Positions 9,921 through 17,285 of a stretch of DNA of 17,365 nt are shown piece by piece (the stretch's first letter is position 1; the number at the start of each line of letters is the position of its first letter). The DNA is taken from the NCBI GenBank assembly GCA_030041195.1, contig JASHOI010000192.1, positions 1-17,365 of the forward strand. Reading direction: 5' to 3'. The stretch comes from Streptosporangiaceae bacterium. GTDB taxonomy: Bacteria > Actinomycetota > Actinomycetes > Streptosporangiales > Streptosporangiaceae. Made by a program: the position numbers and the translations under genes. The notes beneath the pieces were generated by a model, which saw only the letters and a program-made list of their open reading frames with translations, was not told the origin of the DNA and searched no databases.

Positions 9921-10856
9921 ATGAACATCGAATCCGAGCCAGGGCACGGCAGGCCCGACCCGGGCCTGAGCGCGATCATGAGCGAGCGGCGGCAGCTGAT
10001 CAACCTCGCCTACCGGCTGCTCGGCTCGCTGGCCGAGGCCGAGGACGCGGTCCAGGAAACCTACGCACGCTGGTACGCGATGACCGGCCCGCAGCAAGAC
10101 GCCATCCAGAACCCCGGCGCCTGGCTGACGACCGTCACCAGCCGCATCTGCCTGGACCTGCTCGGCTCGGCACGCGCCCGGCGCGAACGCTACGTCGGCG
10201 AGTGGCTCCCCGAGCCGCTGCCCGAACCCAGCGAGTGGATCACCGGGCCGCGGAGCGGCACCCCGGCCGACCCTGCCGACCGCGTCACGCTCGACGAGTC
10301 GGTGAGCATGGCGTTCCTGGTCGTGCTGGAGTCGATGACCCCGGCCGAGCGGGTCGCGTTCATCCTGCACGACGTGTTCCGCTACTCGTTCGCCGAAGTG
10401 GCCGAGATCACCGGCCGGACCCCGCAGGCGTGCCGGCAGCTGGCCTCGTCAGGCCGCCGCCGCATCGGCGCGGCGCAGGCTCCCGCGACCCCGACAGCCC
10501 GCCAGGCCGGCCTCGTCAGGGACTTCAAGCGGGCATGGGAGGGCCAGGACATCAAGGCCCTCATCGGCCTCCTCGACCCCGGCGCGACGATGACCGCGGA
10601 CGGCGGCGGCCTCGTCAGGGCCGCGCTCAGCCCGGTGGAAGGGCGCGAGCAGGTGGCGCGCTACCTGGTCAATCTCGCCGGCATGGCATCCGGCGTGACG
10701 TTCCTCGAGCGCACGGTCAACGGCCAGCCCGGCCTGGTCGCCCTGCAAGACGGCATGACCTCGACGGTTTTCGCGTTCGACATCGCCGGCGGCCAGATCA
10801 AGCACATCTGGGCGGTGCGCAACCCACACAAACTCCGGCCCTGGACGACGGGCTGA
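9921..10856 (+). CDS. sigJ: ECF41-family sigma factor (SigJ-like) with SnoaL-like C-terminal domain
   Basis: An RNA polymerase sigma factor of 311 residues from the ATG at 9921. Region 2 (about 18-85) includes INLAYRLLGSLAEAEDAVQE. Region 4 (about 130-183) has ESMTPAERVAFILHDVF and an HTH (FAEVAEITGRTPQACRQLAS). The C-terminal ~115 residues are the SnoaL/NTF2-like extension. The three ECF41 signature motifs are all visible: WLPEPL in the linker (95-100), DGGG (227-230) and NPHKL near the end (301-305, usually NPDKL). In this group the extension takes the place of an anti-sigma factor. The open frame reaches back to 9735, but the domain begins after 9921 and a matching ECF41 promoter lies between, so the later ATG is chosen; its ribosome-binding site is weak. 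An ABM-domain gene follows 12 bases downstream. Confidence 0.9.
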   Translation: MNIESEPGHGRPDPGLSAIMSERRQLINLAYRLLGSLAEAEDAVQETYARWYAMTGPQQDAIQNPGAWLTTVTSRICLDLLGSARARRERYVGEWLPEPLPEPSEWITGPRSGTPADPADRVTLDESVSMAFLVVLESMTPAERVAFILHDVFRYSFAEVAEITGRTPQACRQLASSGRRRIGAAQAPATPTARQAGLVRDFKRAWEGQDIKALIGLLDPGATMTADGGGLVRAALSPVEGREQVARYLVNLAGMASGVTFLERTVNGQPGLVALQDGMTSTVFAFDIAGGQIKHIWAVRNPHKLRPWTTG

Positions 10857-10868
10857 CAGAATGGGGAA

Positions 10869-11186
10869 ATGATCGCCAGGACCTGGTCGGCGACTGCCGT
10901 GAGTGCGGGCGCCGCGGATTACAGCCGCTACTTTGCCGACACGCTGCTGCCCGAGCTGCGCAGGCTGCCCGGATTCGCGGGCGCGTACCTGCTCCGCCGC
11001 GACCTCGACGGGACCGGGACCGTCGAGCTGACCACCCACACGTTCTGGGACTCACCGGAAGCGATCGGCGCCTTTGCCGGAGACGACATCACCGTCTCCG
11101 TCGTCGAGCCGGAAGCACAGGCCATGCTGCTGGACTTCGACCGCACCGCGGCGCACCGCACCGTCGTTGTCGATGCCCGCGGCTAA
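10869..11186 (+). CDS. ABM-domain (antibiotic biosynthesis monooxygenase-like) protein
   Basis: 105 residues with the dimeric ferredoxin-like alpha/beta-barrel pattern of the ABM family. A first strand (ARTWSATAV) is followed by a helix with YFADTLLPELRRLPGFAGAYLL, a strand (VELTTHTFWDSPEAIGAF) and a C-terminal stretch ending VEPEAQAMLLDF. ABM proteins are small, cofactor-free oxygenases or binding proteins; many are uncharacterised. GGGGAA lies just before the ATG, and only 12 bases separate it from sigJ, so it is probably co-transcribed and may be the sigma factor's target or partner. ECF41 genes are usually paired with a carboxymuconolactone decarboxylase, oxidoreductase or epimerase; an ABM protein would be a less usual partner. 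Function is not known. Confidence 0.78.
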   Translation: MIARTWSATAVSAGAADYSRYFADTLLPELRRLPGFAGAYLLRRDLDGTGTVELTTHTFWDSPEAIGAFAGDDITVSVVEPEAQAMLLDFDRTAAHRTVVVDARG

Positions 11187-11189
11187 AGT
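11184..11189 (+). promoter_or_regulatory. Candidate -10 box for leaderless NERD gene
   Basis: TAAAGT (TANNNT pattern) overlaps the stop codon of the upstream ABM gene and ends 6 bases before the ATG at 11196. No ribosome-binding site is present. A leaderless transcript starting on the ATG is the simplest reading; no -35 is evident. Confidence 0.4.
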
Positions 11190-11195
11190 CGTTGT

Positions 11196-12062
11196 ATGTC
11201 GCCTATGCCGACGGCGAGGGTTTGGCAACGCCACGGCCGCCTGCGAATCTACATATCCGCGGGCGGCGCGGAACTCGGCTGGTGTGACCCTGAGTCGGGG
11301 CGCTTCAAGCTGAATGATCCGGCGCTGGCGGGCGAGTTCTGGTCAGCCGTTCGCAACGAGTGCCGACGGCTCTTAGAAGAAGGGCGCCTGACCAGCGCGT
11401 CCATCCCGGCAGCGGCTGCGCAGCCTGCCGGGCCAGACCTGGCCAGCAATGTGCCAGGCGCGGCGGCCCGGGCTCGCGCAAAGGAGCTTCGCGCCAGGCA
11501 CCCGTTCGCCGTCACCGCGGCCAAGGCGCTGGGGATTCGTACCGAGGCCGAAGACTTCGCCATAGGCGCAAAAGGCGAGCGGGACGTCGGGCGCAAACTG
11601 AACCGGTGGGCCACACGGAATGGCTGGCACGTGCTGCACGCGGTACCGGTGAGCCGGTCCGGCACCGACATTGATCATGTGATCGTCGCGTCATTTGGCG
11701 CTGTGACCGTCAATACCAAGACGACGAAAGCCAGGGTGTGGGTCGGCGAATACGGCATGACCGTTGGCGGGAAGACCGTGGATTACCTGCGCAAATCCCG
11801 CGCTGAGGCGCAGCGTGCGGCTCGGCTCCTGAGCCGTGCCACCCGGATCGAGGTCCCCGTGCAGCCGGCCATCGTATTCACCGGCGCGCGCCGGTTCTCG
11901 GTCCATCGGGGCGGCCCGCGTGATGTCGCCGTCCTGCCATCACCACGTGCGCTGCACGCATGGCTGCGGAAGCAGCCGGCGGTGCTCGCTGACGCGGACG
12001 TCAACGCCGTCTACCAGGCCGCCCGCGATCCCGGCACCTGGCAGAGCCCGAACCGCGGCTGA
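11196..12062 (+). CDS. NERD-domain (nuclease-related) protein
   Basis: 288 residues. The first ~75 form a small, possibly separate domain (RLRIYISAGGAELGWCDPESGRF). A basic Ala/Arg-rich linker follows (about 85-112), and a NERD domain runs from about 122 to 235. In it, GAKGERDVGRKL (Glu128), HVLHAVPVSRSGTDIDHVIV (Asp160) and AVTVNTK (Lys175) match the nuclease-like core. The position that is normally acidic in the (D/E)-x-K element is Asn173, so nuclease activity is doubtful. The C-terminal part (VQPAIVFTGARRF and onwards) fits the end of the domain. No signal peptide or membrane helix is seen. It starts 9 bases after the ABM gene and is followed 19 bases later by an HELGH protein. Both appear leaderless, so each may have its own promoter. 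Role unknown; NERD proteins are linked only loosely to DNA processing. Confidence 0.82.
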   Translation: MSPMPTARVWQRHGRLRIYISAGGAELGWCDPESGRFKLNDPALAGEFWSAVRNECRRLLEEGRLTSASIPAAAAQPAGPDLASNVPGAAARARAKELRARHPFAVTAAKALGIRTEAEDFAIGAKGERDVGRKLNRWATRNGWHVLHAVPVSRSGTDIDHVIVASFGAVTVNTKTTKARVWVGEYGMTVGGKTVDYLRKSRAEAQRAARLLSRATRIEVPVQPAIVFTGARRFSVHRGGPRDVAVLPSPRALHAWLRKQPAVLADADVNAVYQAARDPGTWQSPNRG

Positions 12063-12069
12063 GCATCGT

Positions 12070-12075
12070 TAGAAT
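12070..12075 (+). promoter_or_regulatory. Candidate -10 box for leaderless HELGH gene
   Basis: TAGAAT (TANNNT pattern) ends 6 bases before the ATG at 12082, in the 19-base gap after the NERD gene. There is no ribosome-binding site. The arrangement is the same as at the NERD and usp starts, which supports leaderless transcription here. Confidence 0.42.
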
Positions 12076-12081
12076 CCGCGC

Positions 12082-12846
12082 ATGCGCTGCCCGGTGGAAG
12101 ACCGCGAGCGGATCTGGATCGAGCAGAACCTTCAGTGGCTGCGCGGCCAGTTTGGCGACGCGCCGCTGAGCGCCGCGGTGGTGCTGCCGACCAGCGACTT
12201 CTTCCCGCCGCCGTTCTCGGGCAGCGACGAGGACGTGCGGGCCGCGGTGCGGGCGGTGGCGCGCTACATGGGCGTGCAGGCCGACCTGGACGTGCGGTTC
12301 GCCGACGACCTGGGCCAGGCGCGGAGGCTGGCTCGGGTGCTCCCCTGCGCGAGTTCCGGCCGCGGGGCGGCGGGCAGCTACGGCGGTGCCGCGCCGGACG
12401 GGCGGCTGGCGGTCACGATCGACCGGTCCAATGCCGATGAGCCCGCGCGGCTGCTCGCGGTGATCGCGCACGAACTCGGGCATGTCCGGCTGCTCGGCGA
12501 GCGCCGGATCGGCCCCGACCGAAAGGACGGCGAGCCGCTGACCGACCTGGCGACCGTCTACCTCGGAATGGGCATCTTTACCGCCAACGCTTCCTTCGAC
12601 TTCGGCCTGCTTCCCAGCGAGGGCTTCCAGCGCATCGGCGGCTGGCAGGCGCGACGGCTCGGCTACATGACCGAGCAGATGTTCGGCTACGCGCTTGCCC
12701 GCTACGCGGTCCTTCGCGGAGAGCCCGACCCGCCATGGGCCCGGTATCTGGACACCAACCCGCGCGTCTACATGAAGCACGGCATCCGGTACCTCGATCA
12801 TCTTCCGGCCGGGACGGATACCACGGCTGGCTACATCAGCTCCTGA
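12082..12846 (+). CDS. Uncharacterised HELGH zinc-metallopeptidase-like protein
   Basis: 254 residues, cytosolic by appearance (no signal peptide or membrane helix). The key motif is VIAHELGHVRLLGE, a HExxH zinc site with His130, Glu131 and His134. Downstream EPLTDLATVYLGMGIFTAN (151-169) looks like the conserved helix carrying the third ligand (Glu151 or Asp155). The N-terminal region has an aromatic/Pro-rich loop (TSDFFPPPF). I recognise this as a type of widespread hypothetical protein but cannot assign a named peptidase family. The C-terminal ~70 residues (MTEQMFGYALARYAVLRGE) are helical. It follows the NERD gene closely and shares its leaderless arrangement. Its last 16 bases overlap the opposing permease gene. 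Confidence 0.78.
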   Translation: MRCPVEDRERIWIEQNLQWLRGQFGDAPLSAAVVLPTSDFFPPPFSGSDEDVRAAVRAVARYMGVQADLDVRFADDLGQARRLARVLPCASSGRGAAGSYGGAAPDGRLAVTIDRSNADEPARLLAVIAHELGHVRLLGERRIGPDRKDGEPLTDLATVYLGMGIFTANASFDFGLLPSEGFQRIGGWQARRLGYMTEQMFGYALARYAVLRGEPDPPWARYLDTNPRVYMKHGIRYLDHLPAGTDTTAGYISS

Positions 12847-14324
12847 CTGGCGACAGGCTCTGTCTCGTCCGTCCCCGCCATCCGGCCCGACCGCCGCCGC
12901 TCCTCGAACTCGGTGAAGAACGGCGCGGAGGGGGAGGCCCGCCACACCACGATGGCGCCGAGGACGAAGGCCAGCGCCACGCCGACGACCGACACCACGG
13001 CCACGACCGTGGTCTGCGTGGTCAGCCCGTAGAAGAAGATCGCGCCCATGAACAGCCCGCCAAGCATCGGCACCACGCCGAGGACCACGAACATCAGGAC
13101 GCTTCGACGCAGGTAAGCACGGTAGAACCAGACGCTGCTGACCGCGATCACGAAGTACATGAACAGGCCGAACATCCCGTCCGCGCTGATGACGTAGCCG
13201 ATCGCCGTGTTGGCCGACGAGTTCGCGAGGTACGGGATGAGGAGCAGCGGCGGAATCGCGGCGAGGATGAGCAGCCCGGCCCACGGCGTCTGGTGCGCCC
13301 GGCCGAGGAAGCCGAACACGCGCGGAATGATCCGGTCGCGGGCCATCGCGTACAGCACCCGGCTCGGCTCGATCATCTGAATCTGGCAGGTGCCGATCAC
13401 GGCCACGAGAACGGCGAGCGGGAGCGCGCGGCCGAGGAATCCCGGAACGAGCAGCGTGCCCGCGTAGGCGAGCACGTCCGTGCCGTTCTTCAGCACGTTG
13501 GCCTGGCTCGACACGCCCTCGAAGACAACGATCAGGAACGTGTACCAGATCGTCAGGAACCCCGTCCCCATGAGCATGGCCCGGCCTGGGTTGATCTTCT
13601 TGCGGGTGGACTCCTCGCCGAGCACGGCGGTCGCTTCCCAGCCGAGATAGAGGAACCCGCACGGCACCGCCGCCTCGGCCAGGCCCTTGAAGCCGCCGAC
13701 GCCCGCGACCGCTTTGGAGATCGTGAAGTCCGACAGCGACGGGAGGCTGGCACCGCCGGCCCCGGATGCCTCGTGGATCAGCGCGAGGACCACGAACGAG
13801 ATCATCGCCGAGTACTCGATGACGATGAACGCCGTCTGCACGTGCACCGACGGCCGGATGCCGCGGATCGACAGGTACACCAGCACACCCATGATGGCCG
13901 CGGCAACCACCCAGGTCACCGGCTTCGAGAAGGTGTGCGTGGGGAACAGCACGAACAGCAGGTACGCGCCGGCCAGCGTGATGTTGCCGACGTTGGCAAA
14001 CGTCGAGACGAAGACGTTGAGGAACCCGGTGCCCGCGCCGACAGCCGGTGAGATCGCCTCGCCGACCCAGACGTAGGGCGCACCCGCGTGTGCCCGCCAC
14101 CGGTTCAGGCTGGCATAACCGGTCGCAACGAAGAACATCGCGATGCCGGTCACCAGCACGGCGAGCGGGGAAACATGGCCGGCGAAAGCGACCAGCAGAG
14201 CCAGCGTGTAGGCAACGCTGCTCGACGGCGCCACGTTCGCGATCGAGACGACAAAGTCGCCCCACAAGCTGACCGCATTCTCCTTAAGGCCAACATGCTG
14301 CGCGGCCGGTGCGCCTGCAGCCAT
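12831..14324 (-). CDS. APC-superfamily amino acid / polyamine-type permease
   Basis: A cytoplasmic-membrane secondary transporter of 497 residues with about 12 hydrophobic helices, the APC norm. TM1 contains the unwound substrate-binding stretch (VVSIANVAPSSSVAYTL). A GA-rich APYVWVGEAISPAVG segment follows TM2, and EESTRKKINPGRAM is the typical APC motif after TM6 (GEES plus a charged loop). RVLYAMARDRIIPRVFG before TM9 is another strong APC signature. Substrates are usually amino acids or amines, and the specific one is not readable. The ATG at 14324 has AGGA 10 bases upstream; a GTG at 14333 directly abuts that site and is rejected. The gene is divergent from the SDR across a 379-base gap, so it may import a substrate for the genes to its right. 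Its stop region overlaps the HELGH gene by 16 bases. Confidence 0.9.
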   Translation of the reverse strand: MAAGAPAAQHVGLKENAVSLWGDFVVSIANVAPSSSVAYTLALLVAFAGHVSPLAVLVTGIAMFFVATGYASLNRWRAHAGAPYVWVGEAISPAVGAGTGFLNVFVSTFANVGNITLAGAYLLFVLFPTHTFSKPVTWVVAAAIMGVLVYLSIRGIRPSVHVQTAFIVIEYSAMISFVVLALIHEASGAGGASLPSLSDFTISKAVAGVGGFKGLAEAAVPCGFLYLGWEATAVLGEESTRKKINPGRAMLMGTGFLTIWYTFLIVVFEGVSSQANVLKNGTDVLAYAGTLLVPGFLGRALPLAVLVAVIGTCQIQMIEPSRVLYAMARDRIIPRVFGFLGRAHQTPWAGLLILAAIPPLLLIPYLANSSANTAIGYVISADGMFGLFMYFVIAVSSVWFYRAYLRRSVLMFVVLGVVPMLGGLFMGAIFFYGLTTQTTVVAVVSVVGVALAFVLGAIVVWRASPSAPFFTEFEERRRSGRMAGTDETEPVASQELM

Positions 14325-14703
14325 CCAGACCACTTCCTTTCGGCGGGGCGATGAGAAAAGCGGATCCCGCGCGCGCTACCGCGAGCCGAACGGTGAGGGG
14401 TGCGTTCCGCTTACCGATCTGCGGCCCTGGGGCTCGCCGCCGGTAACAGAGTGAGCGGATCATCGCCGTGGCCCCGAGATTCTGGTTGAGGTCCCACGGC
14501 GTGGGCGCACGGGTGCGTGACCGGGACGCGGCTGCTCAGCACCCGTGACCGGGCGTGGCCCGGAAACTCGGAGCTGCTCACGTGACGCCTTTCGGTGCGT
14601 CCTCCGGCTTGATCGAACTATCGTGGCTATACGGCTAGAAGTCAAACCATTGGACCAATTTCACCGCTTTAGCCCGTCAGTGTGAAGCCGACAGGAGGAG
14701 ACC
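14325..14703. other. Divergent intergenic region between permease and SDR
   Basis: 379 bases without a convincing gene. It holds a 9-bp inverted repeat, CACGGGTGC (14508-14516) with GCACCCGTG (14539-14547), and a direct repeat of CGTGACCGGG inside and after it. There is also a short dyad CCCAC-N3-GTGGG (14493-14505), an AT-richer promoter-like stretch near 14610-14660 with GGCTA repeats, the ATTGGACCAAT palindrome, and the SDR ribosome-binding site AGGAGGAG. Confidence 0.6.
14649..14659. promoter_or_regulatory. Candidate operator ATTGGACCAAT upstream of SDR
   Basis: ATTGG and CCAAT form a perfect 11-bp palindrome around A14654, 44 bases before the SDR start in a locally AT-rich stretch. Short TGG..CCA dyads are typical of GntR/FadR-type regulators, but no regulator gene is adjacent, so the binding protein is unknown. 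Confidence 0.4.
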
Positions 14704-15474
14704 ATGAACAGGTTCCCCGGCAAGGTGGTCGTCGTTACCGGCGGTGCACACGGCATCGGCCGCGCCACCGCGCTGCGTTTCGCCTCCGAGGGCGCGCACG
14801 TGGCCGTCCTCGATGTCAGCGACGAGCAAGGTGAACAGGTAGCGGCCGAGTGCGGCGGTGCTGGCGGCACGGGCCACTACTACCACTGCGACGTCACCGA
14901 CCCCGGCGGCGTCACGGCGGCCGTGCAGCGCGTCACCGCCGACCTGGGCACGATCGACGTGCTCCATGCGAACGCCGGGCGGCTGCGGGCCGGAACGGTG
15001 CTGGAGACCGGACTCGACGAGTGGTCCCGCATCCTGTCCGTCAACGTCACCGGGATGTACCTGGTCATCAGGGAGACGGCGCCGGTCATGCGGGACAGCG
15101 GCGGTGGCGCGATCGTGACCACCGGATCGATCAGCGGCCTGTTCGGGGAGCCGGCGCTGGCCGCCTACACCGCGTCCAAGGCGGCGGTCGTGAACATGAC
15201 CCGTTCGCTCGCCATCGACTTCGCGCCGTACGGCGTCCGGGTCAACTGCGTGTGCCCGGGCTGGGTTGACACCGGGTTCAACGACCCGCAGTTCGAGCAC
15301 GACAAGATGACGGCCGACGACGTCAAGGCGCTGATCGACCGCACCGTCCCGCTGCGCCGGCAGGGCGAACCGGAGGAGATGGCCGCGGCGGTCGCGTTCC
15401 TTGCCTCCGAGGACGCGTCCTACATCACCGGGCAGACGCTGGTGGTCGACGGCGGGCTGCTGTGCCACGTTTGA
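14704..15474 (+). CDS. Short-chain dehydrogenase/reductase (NAD-dependent SDR)
   Basis: A classical cytosolic SDR of 256 residues that oxidises an alcohol or reduces a ketone. The cofactor motif is TGGAHGIG (12-19, TGxxxGxG). Asp37 in VLDVSD ends strand 2 and favours NAD over NADP. The sequence also has NAG (90-92), the catalytic Ser142 in TTGSISG, Tyr155 and Lys159 in YTASK, and PGWVDT after strand 6. The C-terminus [12 protein letters not shown] is standard. The ATG has AGGAGGAG just upstream, a strong start. The gene is divergent from the permease, and its 3' end faces the MetE-type gene with 17 bases between stops. The substrate is unknown; hydroxyalkyl or hydroxy-acid compounds are typical of the family. 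Confidence 0.93.
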   Translation: MNRFPGKVVVVTGGAHGIGRATALRFASEGAHVAVLDVSDEQGEQVAAECGGAGGTGHYYHCDVTDPGGVTAAVQRVTADLGTIDVLHANAGRLRAGTVLETGLDEWSRILSVNVTGMYLVIRETAPVMRDSGGGAIVTTGSISGLFGEPALAAYTASKAAVVNMTRSLAIDFAPYGVRVNCVCPGWVDTGFNDPQFEHDKMTADDVKALIDRTVPLRRQGEPEEMAAAVAFLASEDASYITGQTLVVDGGLLCHV

Positions 15475-15491
15475 GCGGCGGCCCGGTGCGC

Positions 15492-16589
15492 TTACCAGAC
15501 CTGGCGGGCCACCTCGCCAACCAGTTCCAGCTTGCGCTGCTGGGTGTCGCCGGTGATCAGGTTCGCCCCGATGGAGACCGAGGAGAACCCGCACTGGGTG
15601 GACAGCCCGAGCCGCTCGAGATCGACGTAGCGGGCCGCCTCCCGGATCCGCGCGATGAGCGTCTCGGCGGGTTCTACCTCCGCGCGCTTGCTGGACACCA
15701 GGCCCAGGATCACCACCTTGTCGTCGGGTACGTTCACGAGCGGCTCGAACGACCCGGAGCGCTCGTCTTCGTACTCGAGCAGGAACACGTCGAAGTTGCT
15801 CATCCGGCTGAATATCTTGTCCGCTGTTGAGTCGTAGCCGCCGGCCGCGATCCACTTGCTCTGGTAGTTGCCCTTGCACAGGTGCAGGGCGAACGTGACC
15901 CCGGGCACGTCGCCGACGGAGTTGATGATGTCAACGCCCTCGGTGAGCGTGCGCTCGGTGGGCATGCCGAGAGATTCGCGCAGCTGGCGGTTCTCCGGGT
16001 CGACCAGGGTGCCGAGGTCGGGCGCGTCGATCTGGATATAGGTGCAGCCGAGCCGGGCCAGCGCCGACGCTTCCTCACGCATGATCGTCGCGGCGTCGGC
16101 GAACATCTCCCAGGGATCCGCGTAGGCGGCCGTGGACAGCTCCGGCGACCACGCGCCGTACAGCACCAGCGGGCTGGGCAGCGTGACCTTCACCGTCCGC
16201 CGCGCCCTGCCGCGCGCGTAGGCGAACTCCTCGAGCGTGATCTGCCGCCGCGCCCGGATCTTCCCCGTGATCGTCACCGGCGGATGCCAGTCCCAGTCCT
16301 CGCTGGGGTCCTGGGCGTGGAAGCGGACGGCCGCGCCCTCCTTGTCGGTGCCGCCTTCGATCTCGCCGAGCAGCTGGTCGAGGAACGAGAAGCGGCGCAG
16401 CTCGCCGTCGGTGACGACATCGAGCCCGCAGCCCTCCTGCAGCGCGATCGCCGCGTCCACCGCACGGTCCTCGATCCGCTTGAACTCGGCTGCCGAGATC
16501 TGCCCGGCGTCCACCGCGGCACGTGCCTCCCACAGGTAGCGGGGACGCAGCAGCGAGCCGATCACGTCGGCGTGCACGTTGACTGCCAT
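15492..16589 (-). CDS. MetE C-terminal-type (cobalamin-independent) zinc methyl/alkyltransferase
   Basis: 365 residues corresponding to the catalytic barrel of cobalamin-independent methionine synthase, without the MetE N-terminal half. The zinc-thiolate ligands are visible: His236 and Cys238 in HLCKGN, a Glu in LLEYED (272 or 274), and Cys333 in LGLSTQCGFSS. Other family blocks are DVVTDGELRR, YIQIDAPDLG and ILGLVSSK. Proteins of this size transfer a methyl or alkyl group to or from a zinc-bound thiol; the same family includes epoxyalkane:coenzyme M transferase. Without the N-terminal half it is unlikely to be a normal folate-dependent MetE. The ATG has AGGAGG 7 bases upstream. It is divergent from the UGSC gene (156-base gap) and convergent with the SDR. 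The thiol and alkyl substrates are unknown. Confidence 0.9.
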   Translation of the reverse strand: MAVNVHADVIGSLLRPRYLWEARAAVDAGQISAAEFKRIEDRAVDAAIALQEGCGLDVVTDGELRRFSFLDQLLGEIEGGTDKEGAAVRFHAQDPSEDWDWHPPVTITGKIRARRQITLEEFAYARGRARRTVKVTLPSPLVLYGAWSPELSTAAYADPWEMFADAATIMREEASALARLGCTYIQIDAPDLGTLVDPENRQLRESLGMPTERTLTEGVDIINSVGDVPGVTFALHLCKGNYQSKWIAAGGYDSTADKIFSRMSNFDVFLLEYEDERSGSFEPLVNVPDDKVVILGLVSSKRAEVEPAETLIARIREAARYVDLERLGLSTQCGFSSVSIGANLITGDTQQRKLELVGEVARQVW

Positions 16590-16745
16590 GTTCGGGCCTC
16601 CTGTCTGCCGATCGGCCGCCAGCCGCCAGCCGGCAGGATCAGGTTCTCGCGCAGATCGAGATCACGGCCAGGCCGGTTGCCGCCTGGCGGGAGCCGCGCT
16701 TGACATCGAGGTGGCGGTGGACTGGGCTCGCGACGGGAGGCAGGC
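16590..16745. promoter_or_regulatory. Divergent promoter region of MetE-type and UGSC genes
   Basis: 156 bases. TTGACA (16700-16705) is a perfect -35 for the UGSC gene, but the matching -10 (TGGGCT, 16723-16728) is poor. A CCGCC-T-GGCGG dyad at 16680-16690 lies just before the -35 and could be an operator. Strong ribosome-binding sites lie at both ends, AGGAGG for the minus-strand gene and GGGAGG for the plus-strand gene. Confidence 0.45.
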
Positions 16746-17285
16746 ATGACCGGACGTGAGAAGCTGCTCGACCCGACGGGAGACGACAGCCGGACCGTCG
16801 ACACCACTCTGGCCCCGCGGCTGCGCAGCCTCCGCGGGCTGACCGTCGGGCTGCTGGACAACACCAAACCGAACGCTGGCGTGGCGCTGGCTGCCGTTGC
16901 GCGGGAACTCGAGCGCGCATACGGCGTGGCGACGTCGGTCGCCTGCGCCAAGGGCTACTTCGGCACGCCCGCCGAGGAGGATGTGATCCAGCGGATCCGG
17001 GACACCTGCGATTTCGCGATTGCGGGCGTCGGCGACTGCGGCTCGTGCAGCGCGGCCACCGTGGCCGACGGGATCCTGCTCGAACGGGCCGGGGTGCCCG
17101 CGGTCAGCATCTGCACGGACAGCTTCCTGATATCGGCGCAGGCCATGGCGCAGGTTTACGGCTTCCCGGGGTTCGAGTTCGTGGCCCTGCCGCATCCGCT
17201 CGCCAGCCTCGACGAGAAACAGATCCAGTCCCGCGTGCAGGACGCGCTGCCGGAGGTGCTGCGGATCCTCGGCGTGGAGGCCTGA
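16746..17285 (+). CDS. UGSC-family protein, cysteine form (CGSC)
   Basis: 179 residues. The motif GVGDCGSCSAATVADG (Cys98-Gly-Ser-Cys101) matches the UGSC family, in which the first Cys is often selenocysteine. Here the codon is TGC, so this is the Cys homologue and no recoding is needed. Other features are GLTVGLLDNTKPNAGVAL near the start, CAKGYFGTP (Cys67) and GVPAVSICTDSF. The alpha/beta pattern suggests a Rossmann-like fold with a redox or nucleophilic Cys pair; no biochemical function is established that I can name. The ATG has GGGAGG 5 bases upstream. The next gene starts on the base after the stop codon, so the two are translationally coupled. It is divergent from the MetE-type transferase, which suggests a shared thiol chemistry (inference). 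Confidence 0.85.
   Translation: MTGREKLLDPTGDDSRTVDTTLAPRLRSLRGLTVGLLDNTKPNAGVALAAVARELERAYGVATSVACAKGYFGTPAEEDVIQRIRDTCDFAIAGVGDCGSCSAATVADGILLERAGVPAVSICTDSFLISAQAMAQVYGFPGFEFVALPHPLASLDEKQIQSRVQDALPEVLRILGVEA

Noticed and set aside
12001..14265. 754-codon minus-strand frame
   Set aside because: Composition is a GC-rich shadow; the permease and HELGH gene in the other frames have clear signatures.
14493..14547. Small inverted repeats between permease and SDR as a terminator or riboswitch
   Set aside because: Stems of 5 and 9 bp with no T-run and no recognisable aptamer; both flanking genes begin, rather than end, at this gap.
17034..17048. Selenocysteine insertion in the UGSC protein
   Set aside because: The first codon of the motif is TGC, not TGA.
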